The notes: a model not told the origin generated them from the letters alone. Shown: positions 22,840 through 32,468, numbered from the stretch's first letter. The stretch is DNA of 64,000 nt from Paracoccaceae bacterium (GCA_020832445.1 JAFIEO010000017.1:1-64000); one strand, 5' to 3'. Made by a program: numbers and translations.

Positions 22840-23439
22840 ATGATGACACCAGAAGTTTTTCTTGCACTGCTTGCCTTCGCCTTTGTGACCTCTGCCACGC
22901 CGGGGCCGAATAATGTCATGTTGCTGGCATCGGGGGTGAATTTCGGGTTTCGCCGGTCGCTGCCGCATATGGCGGGCATCGCCATTGGTCATGCGGGAAT
23001 GGTGTTTCTGGTGGGGGTGGGGTTGATGGGGGTTTTCATCAGCTACCCGCCCGCACAAATGGCGCTGAAGGTGGTGTCGGTCGTCTATATGCTGTGGCTG
23101 GCGTGGAAAATTGCCAATGCCGCGCCGCCGGACGGGTCCAGCACCAAGGCCCGCCCGCTGACATTCCTGCAAGCGGCGGCGTTTCAGTGGGTCAACCCCA
23201 AGGCATGGGTCATATCGCTGGGGGCGGTGTCGATCTATGCGCCGACGCAGGAATGGGTGGCGGTTGCATGGGTGGCTGCGGGGTTTCTAAGTGTGGGCTG
23301 GACCTCGACCGTTATATGGACGGGGCTGGGCATGGGTGTGCGGCGGCTGTTGCAGCGCCCTGACTGGTTGCGGGTGTTCAACTATTCGATGGCGGCATTG
23401 CTGGTGGCGTCCCTGTTGCCGGTGGTTTTCGCAGGGTAA
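22840..23439 (+). CDS. LysE-family translocator (amino-acid exporter)
   Basis: MTPEVFLALLAFAFVTSATPGPNNVMLLASG...GVGLMG; divergent from an Lrp-type regulator. Confidence 0.92.
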   Translation: MMTPEVFLALLAFAFVTSATPGPNNVMLLASGVNFGFRRSLPHMAGIAIGHAGMVFLVGVGLMGVFISYPPAQMALKVVSVVYMLWLAWKIANAAPPDGSSTKARPLTFLQAAAFQWVNPKAWVISLGAVSIYAPTQEWVAVAWVAAGFLSVGWTSTVIWTGLGMGVRRLLQRPDWLRVFNYSMAALLVASLLPVVFAG

Positions 23440-23551
23440 GCCCCCGCAAAAACCGGCCCACAATGCTTGCGCAGCGGCCAAAGCACGGCTAGTCTTTCCA
23501 TAGATCGCGTGACGATCAGAAAAAACAATAACAGTGATCCTTGGGAGGATA

Positions 23552-24514
23552 CCAATGACTTATAGATTTGCAGCCATTGCCGCTGCAACGGCCCTTTTGA
23601 CAGTGCCGGTGCAGGCGCAGGAATTGTCCATTGCCACAGGCGGCACCGGCGGGGTTTACTTTCCCTATGGCGGTGGTCTGGCCGAAGTGATCAACCGCCA
23701 TGTCGAGGGCGCATCCGCAAGTGCGGAAGTCACCGGCGCATCGGTGGAGAACGTGGCACTGGTATCGCGCTTCGATTCCGATCTGGCGCTGGCACTGGCC
23801 GACACCGTGTATCAGGCCTTCCATGGCGAGGGCGCGTTTGAAGGGCGTCAGGTGGATGAATTGCGCGCCATCGCGTCGATCTATCCCAACGCGGTGCAGA
23901 TTGTGACACTGGCCGACAGCGGCATTACCGGCCTTGATGACCTGCGCGGCAAGCGTGTGTCTGTTGGCGCACCGGGGTCCGGCACCGAAGTCAGTGCGCA
24001 AACCCTGCTGGCGGCCAATGGAATTACCTATGATGACATCAGCGAACAGCGCCTGAACTTCAATGAAACCGCCGATGCATTGCGCGACGGCGATATTGAT
24101 GCAGGGTTCTGGAGTGTTGGCCCGCCCACCAGTTCCATCATGAACCTTGCCACAACGCGGTCCATCACGCTGGTTCCGCTGACCACCGAAGAAATCGCCG
24201 CCGCGATCGAGGCCGAACCGACATTCGCCCCCTATACCCTGCGCGAAGGGCTGTATGACGGGATGGCAGAGCCGGTGTTGACCATTTCAACGCCGAATGT
24301 GCTGATTGTGCATGCCGATATGGATGAGGAACTGGCCTATAACATCACCAAGGCGATGTATGAGAATGTTGACGAGTTGATCGCCATTCACCCGGCCGCG
24401 AATGACACGACGGTTGAATTCAGTGTTGATTCCACGCCCATCCCCTTCCACCCCGGCGCGCTGCGCTATCTGGAAGAAGTGGGTGCAACAGCGCAGGACC
24501 ATCAGCGCCCGTGA
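23552..24514 (+). CDS. TAXI-family TRAP transporter solute-binding protein
   Basis: Signal peptide then LSIATGGTGGVYFPYGGGLAEVIN; LRGKRVSVGAPGSGTE. Confidence 0.93.
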   Translation, partial: PMTYRFAAIAAATALLTVPVQAQELSIATGGTGGVYFPYGGGLAEVINRHVEGASASAEVTGASVENVALVSRFDSDLALALADTVYQAFHGEGAFEGRQVDELRAIASIYPNAVQIVTLADSGITGLDDLRGKRVSVGAPGSGTEVSAQTLLAANGITYDDISEQRLNFNETADALRDGDIDAGFWSVGPPTSSIMNLATTRSITLVPLTTEEIAAAIEAEPTFAPYTLREGLYDGMAEPVLTISTPNVLIVHADMDEELAYNITKAMYENVDELIAIHPAANDTTVEFSVDSTPIPFHPGALRYLEEVGATAQDHQRP

Positions 24515-24999
24515 CGCGAAGGGCTGCGGGGCGGCATCTGGTTGCCGCCCTGTGTCTGTTGCCTGTCATGGTTTTGCCGGACGCCGCTGCCGCCGACCCC
24601 GCCTTGCAACTGCATGACGATGGCGGCGCGGTGCTGGCACAACTGCCCATGCGGGACGGCGCGGAAATCTGCCTGCGCTGGTCGCATTCCGTAACAGGGG
24701 GCGCTGTGGCCGATTGCTTTGAAAACAATGCGGGCCAACTGACCTTGACGCGCAGTTTCCTGCATGATTTCGCCGCAGGTCTGGGCGAGGTGGCGGGCCG
24801 TGGCAGATTGGTGTCTGCGCCGCGCGGCGGCTACTGGATTGTGGACATTAATGAGGCCATGCCTGCAAACAGCGTGACCTTGCGCAACGGGTCTGACCCT
24901 GTCGGGCACACACTGACAGCGGCAGGGCAGGAATTGCCCTTGTCGGACTATGTGGCCCGCGGCGCGCGCGTCAGGCTGCATTTGAATTTGCACCCCTAA
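24511..24999 (+). CDS. DUF1850-type protein of TAXI-TRAP systems
   Basis: Secreted, ~160 aa, CLRWSHSVTGGAVADCFE; sits between TAXI SBP and fused permease. Confidence 0.75.
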   Translation: MTRRAAGRHLVAALCLLPVMVLPDAAAADPALQLHDDGGAVLAQLPMRDGAEICLRWSHSVTGGAVADCFENNAGQLTLTRSFLHDFAAGLGEVAGRGRLVSAPRGGYWIVDINEAMPANSVTLRNGSDPVGHTLTAAGQELPLSDYVARGARVRLHLNLHP

Positions 25000-25121
25000 A
25001 CGATGATGCGTTCATTGCATACGCACGCGCCATCCTTTTTACTTCAGATTGCGCATGTTCAGGACACTTAAAACCGGTTCCCATTGCCTGAGCAACATGC
25101 ACCAATGACAGGGCAGCCCCG

Positions 25122-27158
25122 ATGGCATCAAAGACAAGCATCACCGACACCATGTCCCCCGATCAGGTTGAAGGCGGGGTTATCCCTGAAAACCTGCGAT
25201 CTGCCGATGCGATGCAGCCGCGCCCTGTGCTGTGGCTGATCACGGCAGTGGCGATCATGCTGTCGCTGTTCCAGCTGTATACGGCCGGTATCCAGCCGCT
25301 GGGCCTGTTTTATCAGCGCACCGCGCATCTGGGCTTTGTGCTGTTTCTGGCGTTTCTGATTTTCCCCGTCTTCGGACAGACGCGCCCGCGCGGGGCGTTG
25401 GGCTGGGTTATCGATGCGGGGTTTCTGACAGCGGCGTTTTTAAGCGGGTTTTATATCATCTGGTATCTGGATGACATCATCGCACGGGCAGGGTGGTGGA
25501 CCGCCACGGATATTACCGTGGGCATTATCTGCATTATTGCCGTGCTTGAAGCCAGCCGCCGTGCGGTGGGGCTGGGCCTGACCATCATTGGCGCGCTGGC
25601 CATCATCTATGCGCTGGCGGGGCCGCGCGGGGCCTTGCCGCAGGTGGGCGAATGGATGCCGGGTATTCTGTCGCATCGCGGCGCCAGCGTGGACCGGCTG
25701 GTGGGGCAGTTATATCTGGGGCAGGAAGGCATTTTTGGCCTGCCGCTTGGCGTGGCCGCGACATTCGTGTTTATGTTCGTGCTGTTCGGGGCCTTTCTGG
25801 AAAAAACCGGCGCGGGCAAGTTCTTCATCGATCTGGCTTTTGCCGCCACCGGGCGCAAGCCGGGCGGCCCTGCAAAAGCTGCCGTGATCGCAAGCGCGGG
25901 GATGGGGTCTATATCGGGTTCGGCGATTGCCAATGTGGTGACCACGGGGGCCTTCACCATCCCGCTGATGAAGCGGCTGGGCTACAAGCCCAAACAGGCG
26001 GGCGGTATTGAAGCGGCGGCATCCACGGGCGGGCAGATCACGCCGCCCCTGATGGGGGCGGGCGCGTTCCTGATTTCGGAATATACCCAAGTGCCCTATA
26101 TCGACATCGTTCTGGTGTCGATCTTTCCGGCGATCCTGTATCTGGGCACAGTCTATCTGTTCGTGCATATCGTGGCGATGAAACAGGGCATGAAGGGGCT
26201 GTCTGCGGCAGAATTGCCCATCGTGCGCCATGTGTTGGCGGCGGGGTGGCAGTTCATTGTGCCGCTGGTGTTGCTGGTTGTGCTGCTGGTCAACAACATC
26301 TCGCCCATGCGGGTGGGGTTCTGGGCCATTTTGTCGGTCGTGGGCGTGGCGGGGCTGCGCGGCGCTTGGGCGGTTCTGGCAGATGGTCCGGTCACGTGTG
26401 AACGGGTGCAGGCGTCCGTCATGCGCGGGCTGCGCATGATATACGAGTCGCTGGAACTGGGCGCGCGCAATGCGGTTGCCGTGTCCATTGCCTGTGCGGT
26501 GGCGGGTATTATCGTGGGGGTTGTGGGCCTGACCGGGCTGGGGCTGAAATTCAGCTCCATGATGGTGGCGCTGTCGGGTGGCAATATCGTGCTGGCGCTT
26601 GGGCTGGTGCTGATTGCATCGCTGGTGCTTGGTCTGGGGCTGCCGGTGACGGCCAGCTATATCGTGCTGATCGTGCTGGTGGGGCCTGCGTTGCACAATG
26701 AATTCGGCATCCCGCTGCTGATCGCGCATCTGGTGGTGTTCTGGTATTCACAGGACAGCAATGTGACGCCCCCCGTGGCGCTTGCGGGGTTTGCAGGCGC
26801 GGCTGTGGCGGGCGCGAAACCCATGGAAACCAGTATGCAGGCGTGGAAATTTGCCAAGGGCCTGTATCTGATCCCGCTGTTCATGGTGTTCAACCCCGAA
26901 ATCATCTATGGTGGCCCGCTGCCGCATGTGCTGTGGACAGGGTTTACCGCGATATTGGGGCTTGTGGCCTTTGCCAGCGCGATCGAGGGGTATTTGTTCG
27001 GGCGGATGGATATTGCATCGCGGCTGGTGGCTATTCCCGCTGTTATTGCGCTGTTCTGGCCATCATTCACCGTCGAGTTGGTGGGCGCGGGCGTGCTGCT
27101 GGTGGTGCTGGCAATAAACTGGCTGAACGCCCGTCAGGCGCGCGCGCATCCGACGTGA
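25122..27158 (+). CDS. TRAP transporter fused permease (4TM+12TM)
   Basis: 678 aa; GMGSISGSAIANVVTTGAFTIPLMKRLGY, AAASTGGQITPPLMGAGAFLI. Confidence 0.95.
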   Translation: MASKTSITDTMSPDQVEGGVIPENLRSADAMQPRPVLWLITAVAIMLSLFQLYTAGIQPLGLFYQRTAHLGFVLFLAFLIFPVFGQTRPRGALGWVIDAGFLTAAFLSGFYIIWYLDDIIARAGWWTATDITVGIICIIAVLEASRRAVGLGLTIIGALAIIYALAGPRGALPQVGEWMPGILSHRGASVDRLVGQLYLGQEGIFGLPLGVAATFVFMFVLFGAFLEKTGAGKFFIDLAFAATGRKPGGPAKAAVIASAGMGSISGSAIANVVTTGAFTIPLMKRLGYKPKQAGGIEAAASTGGQITPPLMGAGAFLISEYTQVPYIDIVLVSIFPAILYLGTVYLFVHIVAMKQGMKGLSAAELPIVRHVLAAGWQFIVPLVLLVVLLVNNISPMRVGFWAILSVVGVAGLRGAWAVLADGPVTCERVQASVMRGLRMIYESLELGARNAVAVSIACAVAGIIVGVVGLTGLGLKFSSMMVALSGGNIVLALGLVLIASLVLGLGLPVTASYIVLIVLVGPALHNEFGIPLLIAHLVVFWYSQDSNVTPPVALAGFAGAAVAGAKPMETSMQAWKFAKGLYLIPLFMVFNPEIIYGGPLPHVLWTGFTAILGLVAFASAIEGYLFGRMDIASRLVAIPAVIALFWPSFTVELVGAGVLLVVLAINWLNARQARAHPT

Positions 27159-27277
27159 ATGGGCTGTGCTGAATAATTCATCGCTTGCGCGCCTATAATT
27201 CAGGCGCAAGGTTCTGTTTACCTTTACATTCCGAACAGACCTGCTTTGATGACCCAATATAACGGAGTTTCTGCGCA

Positions 27278-28696
27278 ATGGTGACCAGCTTTTTCAACGA
27301 AATGTATGCATCTGACGGGTTAAGGGCACCCTATCAAATGTTGGAAGGCTGGTATCAGAATATGCCCGCCGAATTCCGCGCCCTCAAACAGGCCGAGGCC
27401 GAGGATCTGTTTCGCCGCTATGGCATTACCTTTGCGGTTTACGGTGAAGGGGGCGATCCTGACAGGCTGATCCCGTTCGATATGTTCCCGCGTGTGTTCA
27501 CCGCACATGAATGGCGCAGACTGGAGCGCGGCATCAAACAGCGTGCCCGTGCGCTGAATGCGTTTTTGTCCGATGTCTATGACCGTGGCGAGATTATTCG
27601 CGCAGGGCTTATTCCTGCCGATCTGGTGTATCGCAATGACGCGTATGAAATTGCCGTGGCGGGGTTCCGCCCGCCCTTGGGGGTGTTCAGCCATATCGTG
27701 GGCATTGATCTGGTGCGCACGGGGGCCGAGCAGTTTTATGTGCTGGAAGATAACTGCCGCACCCCGTCGGGCGTGTCCTACATGCTGGAAAACCGCGAAG
27801 TCATGATGCGCATGTTCCCGCATCTGTTTCAGGAAAACCGCGTGGCGCCGGTGGACGGCTATGCACGGCTGCTGAAACGCACATTGGCATCTGTCGCGCC
27901 CGCGAAATGCGACCGTGACCCCTGCGTGGTGCTGCTGACGCCGGGGCATTTCAATTCGGCCTATTATGAACATTCCTTTCTGGCCGATCTGATGGGGATT
28001 GAACTGGTCGAAGGGCAGGATCTGTTCGTCGAGGGGGATTTTTGCTGGATGCGCACCACCGAGGGGCCGCGCAAGGTGGATGTCATCTATCGCCGCATTG
28101 ATGATGCGTTTCTGGACCCGCTGTGTTTCCGCCCCGATTCCGCGCTGGGCGTTCCGGGGCTGATGAATGTCTATCGCTCGGGCGGGGTGACAATCTGTTC
28201 TGCGCCGGGTGCCGGTGTGGCCGATGACAAGGCCATCTATACCTATGTGCCCGAAATGGTGCGCTTCTATCTGGGTGAAACCCCGATACTGGACAATGTG
28301 CCGACATGGCAATGCGCCAAATCCGATGATCTGAAATATGTGCTGGAAAATATCGGCGAACTGGTCGTCAAGGAAGTGCACGGGTCGGGCGGGTATGGCA
28401 TGCTTGTGGGGCCTGCATCCGACCGCGCCACGATTGACACATTCGCGGCAAAAGTGGCGGCAAACCCGTCGAATTACATCGCCCAGCCCACATTGGCGCT
28501 GTCAACCTGCCCCACTTTCGTAGAGGAAGGCATAGCGCCGCGTCATGTGGATTTGCGCCCCTATTGCCTTGTCGGCCGTGATGTCGAACTCGTGCCCGGT
28601 GCGTTGACGCGTGTTGCCCTGACCGACGGGTCGCTGGTCGTCAATTCCAGTCAGGGTGGCGGCGTCAAGGACACTTGGGTCATCGCGGAGGAATGA
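27278..28696 (+). CDS. Circularly permuted ATP-grasp protein
   Basis: 472 aa; FNEMYASDGLRAPYQML, VLEDNCRTPSGVSYMLENRE, VVKEVHGSGGYGMLVGP. Confidence 0.93.
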   Translation: MVTSFFNEMYASDGLRAPYQMLEGWYQNMPAEFRALKQAEAEDLFRRYGITFAVYGEGGDPDRLIPFDMFPRVFTAHEWRRLERGIKQRARALNAFLSDVYDRGEIIRAGLIPADLVYRNDAYEIAVAGFRPPLGVFSHIVGIDLVRTGAEQFYVLEDNCRTPSGVSYMLENREVMMRMFPHLFQENRVAPVDGYARLLKRTLASVAPAKCDRDPCVVLLTPGHFNSAYYEHSFLADLMGIELVEGQDLFVEGDFCWMRTTEGPRKVDVIYRRIDDAFLDPLCFRPDSALGVPGLMNVYRSGGVTICSAPGAGVADDKAIYTYVPEMVRFYLGETPILDNVPTWQCAKSDDLKYVLENIGELVVKEVHGSGGYGMLVGPASDRATIDTFAAKVAANPSNYIAQPTLALSTCPTFVEEGIAPRHVDLRPYCLVGRDVELVPGALTRVALTDGSLVVNSSQGGGVKDTWVIAEE

Positions 28697-28697
28697 T

Positions 28698-29651
28698 ATG
28701 CTAAGCCGTACAGCCGCGAATCTGTTCTGGATGACACGCTTTCTGGAACGCTCGGAAACCACTGCCCGCCTGCTGGACATGGGGTTTCGCAATGCGCTTT
28801 TGCCCAACACCGGCGGGGGATATCGCAACGAATGGGGGGCCATCTTGCAAAGCAAGGGGGTGTTGCAGCCCTTTACCGACAAATACGGCGAGATTGTTCA
28901 GCGCAATGTCGAAAGTTTCCTGTTTTTCGACATGGAAAACCCGTCATCTGTCGCCAGTTGCATTCGGTCCGCGCGTGAAAACGCACGCATTGTGCGCACG
29001 GCGCTGACATCGCAGGTGTGGGATGCCATCAATGCCAGCTATCAGGAACTGATGGCCATGCAGCGGCTGGAGCGGTCTAAACTGTCCACGCCCGACCTGA
29101 CCGACTGGACCATTCGCACCAGTTCACTGATCCGTGGGGCGATTGAATCCACGCAATTGCGCATCGATGGCTACAGCTTCATGAATCTGGGCTATGCGGT
29201 GGAACGCGCGGACAATACGGCGCGGCTGCTGGATGTGAAATATTATGTGCTGCTGCCATCGGTGGCCTATGTGGGGTCGGGGCTGGACAATTACCAATGG
29301 ACAACGCTGTTGCGTGCATTGTCGGCGCACAGGGCCTATAACTGGGCCTATGGCGGGGAATTAAGTTCGGTGCAGATTGCACATTTCCTGTTGCTGAACC
29401 CCAAATTCCCGCGATCCCTGTTGTCATGTTATGCCGAAGCGAATGAGCATCTGGACCAGCTGGCGCGCATTTACGGGCGCTCCACGCCTGCGCAGGAATC
29501 CGCGCGCGCCCTTCTGGGCGAGTTGGCAGAGGCCCGCATAGATGATGTGTTTGATGAAGGGTTGCATGAATTCCTGACGCGCATGATCAATGAAAACGGC
29601 GGGTTGGCGCAATCCATCCATGACCAGTATCTGACGGGGGAAGCGCGATGA
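28698..29651 (+). CDS. Alpha-E domain-containing protein
   Basis: MLSRTAANLFWMTRFLERSETTARLLDMGFR; NLGYAVERADNTARLLDVKYYVLLPS. Confidence 0.93.
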   Translation: MLSRTAANLFWMTRFLERSETTARLLDMGFRNALLPNTGGGYRNEWGAILQSKGVLQPFTDKYGEIVQRNVESFLFFDMENPSSVASCIRSARENARIVRTALTSQVWDAINASYQELMAMQRLERSKLSTPDLTDWTIRTSSLIRGAIESTQLRIDGYSFMNLGYAVERADNTARLLDVKYYVLLPSVAYVGSGLDNYQWTTLLRALSAHRAYNWAYGGELSSVQIAHFLLLNPKFPRSLLSCYAEANEHLDQLARIYGRSTPAQESARALLGELAEARIDDVFDEGLHEFLTRMINENGGLAQSIHDQYLTGEAR

Positions 29652-30466
29652 TTCTGACGGTTTTTCACAAGACGCGCTATGAATTCGAAAGCCCCGTTGC
29701 CGGTATTATCCAAAGCCTGCGCCTGATACCCGCCAAATGTGACAGCCAGAAGGTGATTGACTGGAAGGTCGATGTGCCCGATGCCCTGATCGGCGAGGCC
29801 TTCCGCGACGGGGCAGGGGACTACATCCAGACAGTGTCTTTGCGCAAACGGGTGGAGCATATTGAAGTCATAGTTCAAGGCACGGTCGAAACCATCGACA
29901 CAGCCGGCGTTTTGCGCGGCCACCGCGAACGTGTGCCGCCGCGTGCCTATATGCGCAATACTGTGCGCACCGAACCAAACCGCGCGATTGTGGATCTGGT
30001 GCAGAATACACTTCGCGACGCCGGATCGGCCACCGCGCTGGAACGCGCGCATCTGCTGTCCGAGGCCGTGTCGGATGCATTGCCCTACCGCCCCGGGGCC
30101 ACCCACGCCCATACCACCGCCGCCGAGGCGATGAATGAAGGCGCGGGCGTGTGTCAGGACCATACGCAGGTGTTGATTTCCTGCGCCCATCTGGCCGATC
30201 TGCCCGCGCGCTATGTCAGCGGCTATCTGAATGCCACTGAGGATGGCAGCGCCCATGAAGCCAGCCACGCCTGGGCAGAAATCTACATAGACCGGCTGGG
30301 GTGGGTCGGGTTCGATGCGTCGAATAAGTGCTGTCCCAATGATCAGTATATCCGGCTTGGGTCTGGGCTGGACGCGCAGGATGCAGCCCCCCTTCGCGGG
30401 CTGGTGCTTGGCGGCGCTGCCGAGGCGCTGGATGTCACCGTGCTTGTCGAGGCGCAGCAACAATGA
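29648..30466 (+). CDS. Transglutaminase-like cysteine peptidase family protein
   Basis: MNEGAGVCQDHTQVLISCAHLADLPARYVSGYL...HASHAWAEIY-type C/H/D motifs; overlaps alpha-E stop by 4 nt. Confidence 0.94.
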   Translation: MILTVFHKTRYEFESPVAGIIQSLRLIPAKCDSQKVIDWKVDVPDALIGEAFRDGAGDYIQTVSLRKRVEHIEVIVQGTVETIDTAGVLRGHRERVPPRAYMRNTVRTEPNRAIVDLVQNTLRDAGSATALERAHLLSEAVSDALPYRPGATHAHTTAAEAMNEGAGVCQDHTQVLISCAHLADLPARYVSGYLNATEDGSAHEASHAWAEIYIDRLGWVGFDASNKCCPNDQYIRLGSGLDAQDAAPLRGLVLGGAAEALDVTVLVEAQQQ

Positions 30467-30531
30467 CGCTTGCAGCGTCATGGCCGCAGGGATAACACTT
30501 GCAGGCTGACATACTGGCAAGGAAAGGCGCG

Positions 30532-31254
30532 ATGACATATTGCGTGGGGATGCTGCTGAAGGAAGGTCTGGTTTTGTTGTCGGACACGCGCACAAACGCG
30601 GGTCTGGACAATATTTCCGTATACCGCAAGATGTTCACGTTTGAGGAGCCGGGTGAACGGGTGATCGTCATGCTGACCGCCGGCAACCTGTCGGTCACAC
30701 AAACGACCCTTGCGCGTTTGAACGAGGCGATTGATGATCCCGAAGCAACGCTGGACACATCTATCATGCAGGCCGACAGCATGCTGGATGTGGCCACGAT
30801 TACCGGCGAAATGCTGTCACGGGTGACCGCAGAAACACAGGCGCGGATGGACCGGATGAATCAGGCCGCCACCGCATCGATGATTGTTGCAGGGCAACGC
30901 AAGGGCGGGCGCATGCGGCTGTTCCTGATCTATCCCGAAGGCAATTTCATCGAAGCCACCGAGGACACGCCCTATTTGCAGATTGGCGAGCATAAATACG
31001 GCAAGCCCATTCTGGACCGTGTGATTACCGCCAACACCCCCTTGGACGAGGCGCGCAAGGCAGTGCTGTTGTCGATGGACTCGACATTGCGCTCGAATCT
31101 CAGTGTGGGGATGCCGCTGGATATGGCGATTATTGAAACCAATGCCCTTCGCGTCAGCGAATACCGCCGGATCGAGGCCAATGACGAAGAATTCGCGGCC
31201 ATGTCTGCGGCGTGGTCACAAGCGCTGCGCGATGCGTTTGCGCAGATTGCGTAA
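30532..31254 (+). CDS. Anbu / proteasome-type Ntn-hydrolase (bacterial proteasome homologue)
   Basis: MTYCVGMLLKEGLVLLSDTRTNAGLDNISVYRKMFTFEEPGERVIVMLTAGNLSVTQ; Thr after Met, Asp17 and Lys32 relative to Thr1. Confidence 0.9.
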   Translation: MTYCVGMLLKEGLVLLSDTRTNAGLDNISVYRKMFTFEEPGERVIVMLTAGNLSVTQTTLARLNEAIDDPEATLDTSIMQADSMLDVATITGEMLSRVTAETQARMDRMNQAATASMIVAGQRKGGRMRLFLIYPEGNFIEATEDTPYLQIGEHKYGKPILDRVITANTPLDEARKAVLLSMDSTLRSNLSVGMPLDMAIIETNALRVSEYRRIEANDEEFAAMSAAWSQALRDAFAQIA

Positions 31255-31295
31255 GATCGTGCAACACGGCGAATAATGCTGCTTGGGGTGGGGTT

Positions 31296-31523
31296 GGCCT
31301 GAAGCAGTCATTGGGAATGCCCAAGGCGCGGAGCAAAGGCCGAAGGCCGCCGCGCCATCGGTGGGCCGTCCCGCGGCCTGCCGATTATTCTGATGGTGTC
31401 TCAAGCCTTTGATCTCAGTAGTATGCCGCCTGCATAAAGTGAACTTCACTGGCGTCGGATCGGCAGACCCCGGCCTACCGATGGCGCGGGCTTAATCCAA
31501 GCGGACAACGACAGCTTCAGGCC
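31296..31523 (-). repeat. Interspersed nested-palindrome repeat, copy C
   Basis: Reverse-orientation copy; terminal arms GGCCTGAAGC / GCTTCAGGCC perfectly complementary. Confidence 0.92.
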
Positions 31524-31547
31524 ATTGGTCCACCAGCTTTGTGGCAC

Positions 31548-31898
31548 CTATGCATCCGGCAGCGGGGTTTGCAGTTCCTGTTCCAGAAACCGCTCGAACG
31601 CATCCAGATTGACGGCTTCGAACTGGCCGAAGGCCTGCATCCAGATGCTGGCGGCGCGCAGGGCGTCGGGTTCCAGCTGGCACCATTTGACCCGCCCGCG
31701 CTTTTCCTGACTTATCAGCCCCGCTGCGGCCAATATGCCCAGATGCTTGGAAATCGCGGCCAGCGACATGTCGAAGGGGTGGGCCACATCGGTTACGGCC
31801 ATGTCGTCTTCCAGCAGCATTGCCAGTATGGCCCGCCGTGTCGGATCGGCCAAAGCCATGAAAACCTGATCCAGTGAGGGGGCGGGGGTATGGGTCAT
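31548..31898 (-). CDS. ArsR-family transcriptional regulator
   Basis: MALADPTRRAILAMLLEDDMAVTDVAHPFDMSLAAISKHLGILAAAGLI. Confidence 0.92.
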   Translation of the reverse strand: MTHTPAPSLDQVFMALADPTRRAILAMLLEDDMAVTDVAHPFDMSLAAISKHLGILAAAGLISQEKRGRVKWCQLEPDALRAASIWMQAFGQFEAVNLDAFERFLEQELQTPLPDA

Positions 31899-32055
31899 GC
31901 CATCCTTGTTGCGCGCTAACGCCAAAAGGTCAACTGAATGGTTGAATATGGGGTTTGCTACAAATTCCGTCTTCGATGATCGCGCGCGTAGCAGGTCAAT
32001 ATTTTTATATAATTATATCAGTGCTTTGGGTTTCGGTCTGGGGTGTTTTACATGC

Positions 32056-32084
32056 TTGACTCTGGGCGCGTGGCTGCCTAGTTT
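32056..32084 (+). promoter_or_regulatory. Putative sigma70-type promoter of the F0 ATP synthase operon
   Basis: TTGACT-N17-TAGTTT upstream of atpI, preceded by AT-rich tract. Confidence 0.5.
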
Positions 32085-32114
32085 CCGCGCAACTTGCAGC
32101 CGGAGGTGGCAGGC

Positions 32115-32468
32115 ATGGCACAGCGTGACGAATTGGAGCGGCTGAAAGCCCTTGAAGATCGGATCGCCAAGGCCAAGGCCGCGATAAATCCGCCAAGGGC
32201 AGGGCAGGACCATCATTCAATGGCCCAGGTGGGCTGGCGGATGGTGATCGAACTGGTGTCAGGGCTTGGCATCGGGGCGGGCATTGGCTACGGGCTGGAT
32301 GTTCTTTTGGACACACAACCGTTCTTGCTGGTGTTGTTTACATTATTGGGCTTTGCGGCCGGGGTGAAAACCATGATGCGTTCGGCCCGCGTGTTGCAGG
32401 AACAAGCTGAAGATGCTGCCCTGCGTGATACGGGTGCGAAAAAAGGGGACAAGACCAGTGGCGGATGA
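32115..32468 (+). CDS. atpI: ATP synthase subunit I (AtpI)
   Basis: Two-TM AtpI/AtpZ-like protein, first gene before atpB. Confidence 0.88.
   Translation: MAQRDELERLKALEDRIAKAKAAINPPRAGQDHHSMAQVGWRMVIELVSGLGIGAGIGYGLDVLLDTQPFLLVLFTLLGFAAGVKTMMRSARVLQEQAEDAALRDTGAKKGDKTSGG

Noticed and set aside
25710-26729. 339 aa minus ORF opposite the TRAP permease; similar long shadow ORFs at 29471-30595, 40393-41586, 53131-54198 and 55305-56192
   Set aside because: All lie antisense to clearly identified proteins and are Gln/His/Arg-rich, typical of GC-rich shadow frames.
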